Of a stretch of DNA of 13,012 nucleotides, positions 1 through 6,153 are shown piece by piece (within the stretch, counting starts at the first letter, position 1; each line of letters starts with the position of its first letter). The stretch comes from Candidatus Kapaibacterium sp. (GTDB lineage: Bacteria > Bacteroidota > Ignavibacteria > Kapaibacteriales > HRBIN21). The stretch covers positions 1-13,012 of the forward strand of contig JANWXA010000031.1 of NCBI GenBank assembly GCA_025055465.1, written 5' to 3'. A program made the translations under genes and the position numbers. A model generated the notes under the pieces. The model worked only from the letters and a program-made list of their open reading frames with translations, was not told the origin of the DNA and ran no database searches.

Positions 1-269
1 CTGTACTCGTACACCCCAGCACCCAAGAGCCGCATCTCCAGCGTCACCTGCCCATGCGCCCCACGCTCGGGCAGCTCTACCCGCCGCAGCTCCCGACCCC
101 GCGGGTCCCGCACCACCAGCTCGGCCCGACCGACGCCAGCCGGGATGGAGTATGGGATGGTCGTCGTCCCCTCGTGCGGGTTCGGGATGTTCTGCCCCAG
201 CCAGGCATCGTGGAGAACCCTGCTATCCCAGCGGGTGAAGCTGCTCCCACAACCAACAGAGCCCGCCAA
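1..269 (-). CDS. T9SS type A sorting-domain tail, partial (C-terminus beyond left edge)
   Basis: Reading right to left from about position 212, the frame gives AWLGQNIPNPHEGTTTIPYS, followed by a beta-sandwich-like stretch (AELVVRDPRGRELRRVEL) and LGAGVYEYS at the edge. This matches type IX secretion C-terminal sorting domains (LxQNxPNPF..T.I.Y.IP ... L..G.Y.Y). Such domains direct export across the outer membrane and are then cleaved. Roughly 20 residues should lie left of the window. The frame is open only back to a stop at 374-372 and has no in-frame ATG or GTG before the domain. Possible starts are TTG codons at 344, 281 or 269, all inside the flippase gene. The end given (269) is one of these guesses. 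There is no room for a normal cargo domain, so it may be a tiny secreted protein or the remnant of a truncated cargo gene. The domain call is firm; the gene start is not. Confidence 0.65.
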   Translation of the reverse strand, partial: MAGSVGCGSSFTRWDSRVLHDAWLGQNIPNPHEGTTTIPYSIPAGVGRAELVVRDPRGRELRRVELPERGAHGQVTLEMRLLGAGVYEY

Positions 270-1221
270 CCACGAGAGCAATTGCTGTGTTGAGTCCGTG
301 AGCAATGACCGCGTAGACCAACGCCTCTGCTGACGGCACGGCAAAGAGCTCCACCAGTGTAAGCTGGACCGCTACATGGTAGACTCCCGCCGCCGACGGA
401 GTTGGAGCCACAGAGATGGCCACTGCAGAGACCACCAGCACCTGGAATGCCGCGGCCGGACCGAGCGGCAGCGAGCAGACCCAGAAGAGTCCGTACAGTG
501 GCAGCCAGTAACAGAACCACATTGCAAGGGTAAGGGCCACCATAGGGGCAAAGAACCGGAGGCGTCTCAGTGAGAGGACCCCGGCACGAAGCTCCTCCAG
601 CACACGCACCCCACGCTGAGCCATCTCCGGCGCCCGTTGGCGCAACCAGCGTAGAAGCCACCCGCCCCAGCGGCGCGCGCTCGCCAATGCCATCACTAAC
701 ACAACAACAACGGCGAAGGTCACAGCAACAGAGACAACTGCACGAATGCCATCCACGCCGACAACTGCAAAGGCCTGCTCCGCAAAGGCAATCCCTCCAG
801 CAAGCAGGAGAGCAACCAGCGTCATCACATCCACCAGACGTTCAGCGATAACGCTGGATAGAAGCATCGCCAACGGCATTCGTTCTCGGCGGCTCAGAAT
901 GTAAGGGCGCACTAATTCGCCCGCTCGTGGGAGCAGAGCGTTGACGGCATAGCCAATCATCACTGCAGAGAAGGCATTTCCGAGCTTCGGTGGGCGCTCC
1001 AGCGCTGCCCGCAGCATCAACCGCCATCGCCACGCCCGCAAGAGATGGGCAGCAAGAATAACAGGGAGCAAGACCCAGAGGCGGGCAAGAGGCACTCGAG
1101 CAAGCTCTTCCACAAATGCTCCCCAATCAGTCAGGCGAAGGGCAAGCCAGAACGAAAGCACCAACACTGCAAGACTCAGGCCCCACCGCAAGAGGGCCTT
1201 CCACGTCTTATGATGCGGCAT
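223..1221 (-). CDS. Flippase-like / lysylphosphatidylglycerol synthase TM-region family membrane protein
   Basis: A 332-residue, highly hydrophobic protein with about eight membrane segments, the first at residues 11-29. Residues 94-109 (NALLPRAGELVRPYIL), followed by IAERLVDV, are the signature of the LPG_synthase_TM/UPF0104 (YbhN, AglD-like) family. The C-terminal APTPSAAGVYH segment is the family's conserved late loop. Members are the membrane half of MprF or stand-alone proteins thought to move lipid-linked substrates; no soluble aminoacyl-transfer domain is present here, so this is the stand-alone type. The substrate cannot be read from sequence. The ATG start overlaps the uvrA stop by 14 bp and has no Shine-Dalgarno, so translation probably depends on uvrA read-through or coupling. 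The stop falls inside the start region of the T9SS-tail frame. Confidence 0.88.
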   Translation of the reverse strand: MPHHKTWKALLRWGLSLAVLVLSFWLALRLTDWGAFVEELARVPLARLWVLLPVILAAHLLRAWRWRLMLRAALERPPKLGNAFSAVMIGYAVNALLPRAGELVRPYILSRRERMPLAMLLSSVIAERLVDVMTLVALLLAGGIAFAEQAFAVVGVDGIRAVVSVAVTFAVVVVLVMALASARRWGGWLLRWLRQRAPEMAQRGVRVLEELRAGVLSLRRLRFFAPMVALTLAMWFCYWLPLYGLFWVCSLPLGPAAAFQVLVVSAVAISVAPTPSAAGVYHVAVQLTLVELFAVPSAEALVYAVIAHGLNTAIALVVGGLCWLWEQLHPLG

Positions 1222-4018
1222 GCGCGAACGCAGCTACTGTCTTCCCCCGGGCGTAAAAGCGACGCAAGGCTGCCCCCGTATGCGATTTCCGGCTCTGTGC
1301 TATCTGCTCTGGCGTCCCCACCGCCACCACGTGCCCGCCGGCATCCCCAGCTTCAGGCCCCAAATCCACGACCCAGTCTGCTGCCGCAATCACATACAGG
1401 TGGTGCTCAATGAGGAGGACCGAATGCCCACAAGCAACGAGGGATCGCAGTACAGCCAGCAACCGCTCCACATCGTGCAGATGCAATCCCGTTGTAGGTT
1501 CATCCAGAAGAAAGAGCGTATGACCCGAAAGCTCTTCCAGCAGGTATGCTGCCAGCTTCAGTCGCTGTGCCTCGCCGCCGGAGAGCATCGTGGTCGGCTG
1601 GCCCAAACGCAGGTACCCCAATCCCACTCGCTGCAGTGGGAGAAGCCGTTCCGTAACTCGGCGATGTTCAGCGAAGAATTCAATCGCCTCGTCCACGGTC
1701 ATCTGCAACACGTCTACGATGCTTTTGCCCCGATAGCGGGCATGCAGGGTCTCGCTTTTGTATCGCGTCCCTCGGCAGGCGTCGCACTCCAGTGGAAGGT
1801 CTGAGAGGAACTGCATCTCTACCCACACGATCCCCTCACCCTGGCACTCCTCGCAGCGTCCACCGGGGATATTGAAAGAAAAATAGCCCGCTCCCCATCC
1901 CCGCTGGCGCGCGTAATCCGTTGTAGCAAAGAGCTCCCGGATGGGATCGAACGCCTTCGTGTACGTTGCTGGGGTAGAGCGACTGGAGCGCCCCGGCGGC
2001 GCCTGGTCAATGAGCACGACGTGGTCCACAGCTTCCGCGCCCTCTATACCGGCACAGGTCCCCACACTCTCTACAGGGAAGCCCTTCAGGCGTCGCAAAT
2101 GAGCGTAGAGCACATCGTACAGCAACGTGCTTTTCCCCGACCCTGAAACGCCGGTGATAACGGTCAAGCACCCCAGCGGGATTGCAACGTCCTCACCCTT
2201 GAGGTTGTGCGCTGTCGGCTTGCGTATGCGCAGCCATGCTTTCGGCGCCTGGGGATGACGTTTATGGAGGATCTCCATCCCCTGCTGCCCAGAAAGGTAC
2301 AGCCCAGTCAGGGTGTGTGAGCGGAGCAGTTCTTCCGCCGTACCCTCAAAGACGACCTCCCCTCCCTGTTCGCCGGCACCGGGCCCGAGTTCCACAATCC
2401 AATCAGCGTGGCGGATGATGTCGGGATCGTGCTCCACAACCACCAGTGTATTCCCCAAATCCCGCAGGCGAAAGAGGATATGCAACAAACGTTCAATATC
2501 TCGCGCATGGAGTCCAATGCTGGGCTCATCCAGCACGTACAGCGTCCCTACCAGCGCCGAACTCAGAGCCGTGGCTAACTGGATGCGCTGCGCTTCACCG
2601 CCGGAGAGGGTATGAGAGAGCCGATCCAGAGTCAGGTACCCCAGCCCAATGTCTACCAGTATCCCTAAGCGGCGCCGTATCTCCGCTAACACCGTTCCGA
2701 CAACAGCCTCCTCAGACGGAGAGAGGCGAATCTGCTGAAACCATTCCCGCGCGGCGGCCAGACTCATAGTAATGAGTTCGGGAAAAAATTTGCCGCCGAC
2801 AGCAACCCGCCGAGCCGATGTGCGTAGCCGCGAGCCACCGCAGGCGTGGCAGCGTGTGTAGCCTCGGTAGCGGCTCAGCGTTACGCGCGCCTGCACTTTG
2901 TAAAGCTGTTCCTCCAATTGTGCGAAAAAGCGGTGTAACCCAATATAGTCATCGGCACCCTCCCAGATAAGACGCCACTGTTCCGGGCTGAGCTGTTCTA
3001 CCGGTACTTCCGTGGGGAGTCCGTACTTCGGGGCAATAGCAAGCAAGCGCCGCACATGGTGGGCATACGCCGGAGTCCGAAAGGGATGAATGGCACCATC
3101 CCGCAGCGAGCGGCGCTTGTCGGGAATAACCAGCTCGGGGTCAATCCCAATGGTGCGTCCAAAGCCCTGGCAGGCAGGGCAAGCACCCAATGGGCTATTG
3201 AAAGAAAACAGCCGCGGCTCCGGCTCTACGTACTCCGTCCGGCAATACGGGCACTCATATCGAGTGCTGGCGTGATACTCTGCCCGTTCCGGGGCCGCGT
3301 AGGCCAGAGCCCGGCCCTGTCCCTTACGGAAAGCCAGCTCTACCGCCTCCACAAGGCGAGCATTTGTTTCCTCGTCGGGCCGCAGCACCAAGCGGTCCAC
3401 AACGACCATCCATTCGTCAGGGGCTATCGTACGAGACTTTACATCAGGAAGCTGATAGACCTCCGCCGTCGGGCGATGAAGTAAGCGAACAAAGCCCTCT
3501 GCCTGCAGGTGCTCCAACTGCTCCTGTGCCAAGGCTGGGCTCTCCGGTATGGAGAAACCCACAAAAAGGCGAGTCCCTTCGGGAAGGCGCCGGAGTTCCT
3601 CGGTAAACGAGTGTGGCGACGAACGCTGCACGAGCCGGTTACAGCGGGCACAAAAAGTCTTGCCTACACGCCCGTACAGGAGACGGAAATAGTCGTACAG
3701 CTCCGTCATCGTCGCAACCGTGGAACGGGGATTCCGCTGCAGCGGGCGCTGCTCTAATGCTATAGCAGGCGGAAGTCCAGACAGGCTATCTACATCGGGC
3801 TTAGGCATCCGTTCCAAAAACTGCCGGGCATACGCTGAGAGCGACTCTACGAAGCGGCGCTGCCCTTCGGCATAGAGAGTATCCACCGCCAGCGAGGACT
3901 TGCCCGAACCACTCAATCCTGTAACGACGATAAGCCGATTCCGGGGCAACGACAGGCTAATGTTCTTCAGGTTGTGTGTGCGTGCCCCGCAAATGTGGAT
4001 CCGGCGCTGCTCCGCCAT
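1208..4018 (-). CDS. uvrA: UvrABC excinuclease ATPase subunit UvrA
   Basis: A 936-residue protein of the usual UvrA length. It is the damage-sensing DNA-binding ATPase of nucleotide excision repair and hands damaged DNA to UvrB in the cytoplasm. Walker A GLSGSGKS lies at residues 34-41 and a second, GVSGSGKS, near 622. Two ABC signatures LSGGEAQR are each followed by DEP and GLH motifs. One zinc finger (CPYC ... CPAC) is near 256-283 and the C-terminal one (CEEC-x19-CDAC) near 720-746. The start at ATG 4018 is preferred over an in-frame ATG at 4060 because MAEQRRIHICGARTHNLKNI begins exactly where UvrA proteins begin, an AGGA lies just upstream, and a -7-like promoter element falls between the two codons. 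The C-terminal half (FSFNIPGGRC, VEMQFLSDL, LIEHHLYVI) resembles the UvrA variant I recall from Bacteroidota more than E. coli UvrA, so it could be a second copy. First gene of a minus-strand unit. Confidence 0.96.
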   Translation of the reverse strand: MAEQRRIHICGARTHNLKNISLSLPRNRLIVVTGLSGSGKSSLAVDTLYAEGQRRFVESLSAYARQFLERMPKPDVDSLSGLPPAIALEQRPLQRNPRSTVATMTELYDYFRLLYGRVGKTFCARCNRLVQRSSPHSFTEELRRLPEGTRLFVGFSIPESPALAQEQLEHLQAEGFVRLLHRPTAEVYQLPDVKSRTIAPDEWMVVVDRLVLRPDEETNARLVEAVELAFRKGQGRALAYAAPERAEYHASTRYECPYCRTEYVEPEPRLFSFNSPLGACPACQGFGRTIGIDPELVIPDKRRSLRDGAIHPFRTPAYAHHVRRLLAIAPKYGLPTEVPVEQLSPEQWRLIWEGADDYIGLHRFFAQLEEQLYKVQARVTLSRYRGYTRCHACGGSRLRTSARRVAVGGKFFPELITMSLAAAREWFQQIRLSPSEEAVVGTVLAEIRRRLGILVDIGLGYLTLDRLSHTLSGGEAQRIQLATALSSALVGTLYVLDEPSIGLHARDIERLLHILFRLRDLGNTLVVVEHDPDIIRHADWIVELGPGAGEQGGEVVFEGTAEELLRSHTLTGLYLSGQQGMEILHKRHPQAPKAWLRIRKPTAHNLKGEDVAIPLGCLTVITGVSGSGKSTLLYDVLYAHLRRLKGFPVESVGTCAGIEGAEAVDHVVLIDQAPPGRSSRSTPATYTKAFDPIRELFATTDYARQRGWGAGYFSFNIPGGRCEECQGEGIVWVEMQFLSDLPLECDACRGTRYKSETLHARYRGKSIVDVLQMTVDEAIEFFAEHRRVTERLLPLQRVGLGYLRLGQPTTMLSGGEAQRLKLAAYLLEELSGHTLFLLDEPTTGLHLHDVERLLAVLRSLVACGHSVLLIEHHLYVIAAADWVVDLGPEAGDAGGHVVAVGTPEQIAQSRKSHTGAALRRFYARGKTVAAFAHAAS

Positions 4019-4047
4019 GAATTCCTGCCACCAAAATCGAAGAAGCC

Positions 4048-4056
4048 ACAAAAATA
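4048..4056 (-). promoter_or_regulatory. Candidate -7 promoter element for uvrA (TATTTTTGT)
   Basis: Reading on the minus strand, TATTTTTGT is an exact match to the Bacteroidota sigma-A -7 consensus TAnnTTTGY. It lies 29 nt upstream of the chosen uvrA ATG. No TTTG -33 element is visible at the usual spacing. It also argues against the uvrA start at 4060. Confidence 0.5.
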
Positions 4057-4093
4057 TCAAAAAGGCGCCTGCAGCCGTTGCCGGCAGACTTCA

Positions 4094-4102
4094 TAACTTT
4101 GT
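4094..4102 (+). promoter_or_regulatory. Candidate -7 promoter element for the FabL-like gene (TAACTTTGT)
   Basis: TAACTTTGT matches TAnnTTTGY exactly and sits 35 nt before the ATG at 4138, in the right orientation. The nearest upstream TTG (4078-4080) is only 13 nt away, closer than the normal -33/-7 spacing, so the -33 box is not supported. Its position implies translation starts at 4138, not at the TTG at 4078. Confidence 0.5.
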
Positions 4103-4137
4103 ACTGGACGCAGTTGTGCAACCAACTGTTGGGCTTG

Positions 4138-4971
4138 ATGGCACAACAGGTGCTCTATGCTCTCATTTTAGGGGCATCCAGCGGTTTTGGTCGAGCAGCA
4201 GCCTTAGCACTTGCAAAAGAAGGATATCACATCGTCGGTGTTCATCTCGATCGAGCGGCTACGTTACCAAAAGTAGAAGAGCTGAAGGCAGAGCTGAGCT
4301 CATACGGTGTTCGAACAATGTTTTTCAACCAAAATGCTGCCGACTCTCAGTGCCGGCAGACGGTCGTTACCGCGCTCCAGAAAGAGTTTTCCGCCCATCC
4401 GGGGGCGACCGTACGTGTTCTGCTCCACTCCTTAGCTTTTGGGACCCTGCTGCCTTTCATCGCCGAGCCTCCACAGGAAGTCGTTACGCAAAAGCGCCTG
4501 GAAATGACACTGGATGTGATGGCCAACAGCTTGGTGTACTGGACTCAGGACCTGGTGCGGGAACGCCTGATCCAGCAGGGCGGACGTATCCTGGCGATGA
4601 CCAGCGCTGGCAGCGAACGCGTTATCCCCATGTACGGGGCTGTTTCTGCAGCAAAAGCTGCACTGGAATCTTACGTCCGCCAACTGGCCCTGGAACTGGC
4701 GCCATACGGTATCACAGCGAATGCCATCCGAGCAGGCGTGACTGACACCCCGGCCCTCCGCCGCATTCCGGGTAACGACATCCTTATTGACAACGCCATC
4801 GCCCGTAACCCATACCACCGCCTGACTACTCCTGATGATGTTGCCCGAATTGTGGCACTTTTGGTGCGTCCAGAAGCTGGCTGGATTAACGGCGCCATTA
4901 TCGCCGCTGACGGCGGCGAAAACATTGTGGATATCACTTGGTGGAAGCCCCAATCTGCAGAGTCCCTCTAA
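4138..4971 (+). CDS. Enoyl-ACP reductase III (FabL-like) short-chain dehydrogenase
   Basis: A 277-residue Rossmann SDR. GASSGFG at residues 12-18 is the NAD(P)-binding glycine motif. The catalytic pair is Y166-x6-K173 (YGAVSAAK). This seven-residue spacing is the hallmark of enoyl-ACP reductases (FabI/FabL) rather than the YxxxK of ordinary SDRs. The position equivalent to FabI's first active-site Tyr is S156, and the glycine motif is the TGxxxGxG type, both as in FabL. The late stretch AGVTDTPALRRIPGN also resembles FabL (GAIDTDALKHFP). The expected role is the last step of fatty-acid elongation, reducing trans-2-enoyl-ACP. The start at ATG 4138 is chosen over an in-frame TTG at 4078 because the fold begins directly after it and a promoter-like element lies between them. 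No Shine-Dalgarno. First of three co-directional genes. A different SDR substrate is not excluded. Confidence 0.75.
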   Translation: MAQQVLYALILGASSGFGRAAALALAKEGYHIVGVHLDRAATLPKVEELKAELSSYGVRTMFFNQNAADSQCRQTVVTALQKEFSAHPGATVRVLLHSLAFGTLLPFIAEPPQEVVTQKRLEMTLDVMANSLVYWTQDLVRERLIQQGGRILAMTSAGSERVIPMYGAVSAAKAALESYVRQLALELAPYGITANAIRAGVTDTPALRRIPGNDILIDNAIARNPYHRLTTPDDVARIVALLVRPEAGWINGAIIAADGGENIVDITWWKPQSAESL

Positions 4972-4984
4972 GCCAAGAAGCGCA

Positions 4985-5518
4985 ATGTGGCATGTTTGGC
5001 TCGTCCTCGGACCAGCAGCACTGCTGGCTCAGCAGATACCCCAGTATCGTTTAGGGCCACCTGAGCACACAGCGCTCGCACAACCGACTTCTTCCACGCA
5101 CCCGTTCAATCGCTTCCTATACTACGGCACCGGGCTCCAGTTGGGGCTGATGAGCGGCGTCGGTCTGAGCTTCCGCCTCTCCTCACCTACCCGCTGGGGA
5201 GGCGAGCTCACCGCTGGCATTCTCAAGCTCAAGGACCTAAGCTTCTGGTGCCTGGGTGGTGAAGTCCATTACCGTCTCGGTGTCAGCCCCATCTACCATG
5301 CATACATGCTGGCCGGGCTGGGCTATTACTGGCACACGACGGACACCAAACTGTCGCCTGTCTGGCCTATCCGCTTTGGAATAGGAGTAGGCGCCGAGAC
5401 TTTCCTGCTGGAATGGATGTCCTTGGGAGCCGAAGTGGCCTTAACAGCGTACGCGAACGACGGCGCCGTACAGGTATTCCCAGTGCCACAACTTGGGTTG
5501 ATGTACTACTTCCGCTAA
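4985..5518 (+). CDS. Probable outer-membrane beta-barrel protein of unknown function
   Basis: A 177-residue protein starting 13 bp after the reductase gene. The N-terminus MWHVWLVLGPAALLAQQ looks like a signal peptide cut near AxA/Q, but it lacks the usual basic residue; a CTG at 4955 would add SPSKPRSA and supply that charge, so the start is uncertain. The mature part has alternating hydrophobic and aromatic strands rich in Gly and Tyr (YYGTGLQLGLMSGVGLSF, MLAGLGYYW, RFGIGVGAETFLLEW). It ends in QLGLMYYFR, an aromatic C-terminal strand typical of outer-membrane barrels. Length would suit an eight-stranded barrel. I do not recognise the family. It is followed after 5 bp by a lipoprotein gene, so the two may be made and act together in the envelope. 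Confidence 0.7.
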   Translation: MWHVWLVLGPAALLAQQIPQYRLGPPEHTALAQPTSSTHPFNRFLYYGTGLQLGLMSGVGLSFRLSSPTRWGGELTAGILKLKDLSFWCLGGEVHYRLGVSPIYHAYMLAGLGYYWHTTDTKLSPVWPIRFGIGVGAETFLLEWMSLGAEVALTAYANDGAVQVFPVPQLGLMYYFR

Positions 5519-5523
5519 GCGCT

Positions 5524-6108
5524 GTGCGCCAACGCATTGTCGCAGGATTGGTAGGGCTTTGGGTTCTCGCTACCGGCTGTAGCAGTCTCCGAGTAGCGCC
5601 CGTGCGCCCATCGTTGTTTGTGGCCAACACAGTGGTTTCTTCAACCGATGAGCTCCCCGGCTCGGACCGCTTCCAGGATACCGTAGTGCTCACAGCAACA
5701 CTGACAGAAGCGGAGCCAGCACTACACCAAACCTACGACCGTGCCCTACTGTTGTTTCAGCAAGCGGAGTACGAGCGCGCTGCCCCGCTTTTCCGACGCC
5801 TCGCTGAGGAACCACGTCTGCCCGACTCCCTATCGGCCGAAGCCCTCTTCTACGCTGGCGAGTGTAACGCTGCTACCGGACACCTCGAGCAAGCTCAAAG
5901 TGCCTATGAACAACTGCTCCAGCGCCCGGTCTTACATAGGTCCCTGCGCGAGCGTGCGCTGCTGCGCCTCGGACACGTTTTCTGCGCTCAGGGGAGGGAG
6001 CCCTCCGCTGCAGAGGTGTTTGCCCGGCTCCGTCGCGAGTTCCCACGGTCACGGTACCTGCCGCTGGCTAACTGCGCCTCCGTAGCCTTTCCTCAACTCC
6101 TGCGGTAG
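5524..6108 (+). CDS. TPR-containing lipoprotein
   Basis: Translation most likely starts at GTG 5524, 5 bp after the previous stop. It gives MRQRIVAGLVGLWVLATGC, a lipoprotein signal peptide with basic n-region and lipobox LATGC, lipidated at Cys19. A longer in-frame ORF from 5413 would run antisense to nothing but overlap the barrel gene and bury this signal, so it is rejected. After a Ser/Thr-rich linker come about three tetratricopeptide units at roughly residues 70-96, 104-137 and 144-177 (for example ALFYAGECNAATGHLEQAQS). These units resemble the outer-membrane TPR family of BamD/CpoB, which bind proteins at the inner face of the outer membrane. At 194 residues it is shorter than BamD, and no specific function can be assigned. 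The tandem with the barrel gene suggests a shared envelope role. Confidence 0.75.
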   Translation: MRQRIVAGLVGLWVLATGCSSLRVAPVRPSLFVANTVVSSTDELPGSDRFQDTVVLTATLTEAEPALHQTYDRALLLFQQAEYERAAPLFRRLAEEPRLPDSLSAEALFYAGECNAATGHLEQAQSAYEQLLQRPVLHRSLRERALLRLGHVFCAQGREPSAAEVFARLRREFPRSRYLPLANCASVAFPQLLR

Positions 6109-6120
6109 ATATATGCTCCC

Positions 6121-6129
6121 TAAGTTTGC
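6121..6129 (+). promoter_or_regulatory. Candidate -7 promoter element for the ABC ATPase pair (TAAGTTTGC)
   Basis: TAAGTTTGC matches TAnnTTTGY exactly in the 45-bp gap before the DppDF-like gene, 24 nt from GTG 6154 and 33 nt from ATG 6163. No convincing -33 box is seen. It suggests the two ATPase genes form a transcription unit separate from the lipoprotein gene. Confidence 0.5.
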
Positions 6130-6153
6130 ACGCCGCCGCCTCATCATTAAGTC

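Noticed and set aside
77..661. 194-residue minus-strand reading frame over the flippase end and sorting-tail region
   Set aside because: Low-complexity Gly/Ser/Arg product in a different frame from both the flippase and the sorting tail, which have recognisable family motifs.
4019..4060. Extended uvrA N-terminus from ATG 4060
   Set aside because: It adds 14 residues not found in the family and would contain the promoter-like element; ATG 4018 has AGGA upstream and the canonical N-terminus.
4019..4137. Possible stem-loop or operator around CTGCAGCCGTTGCCGGCAG (4070-4088)
   Set aside because: Only four base pairs match at the ends before mismatches; too weak to call a hairpin or operator.
3900..4745. 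281-residue plus-strand reading frame spanning the uvrA start and the reductase gene
   Set aside because: It crosses the divergent promoter region and is out of frame with the reductase, whose SDR motifs are clear; the translation has no family pattern.
5413..5523. N-terminal extension of the TPR lipoprotein from ATG 5413
   Set aside because: It would put 37 Arg-rich residues before a clear lipoprotein signal peptide and overlap the barrel gene by over 100 bp.
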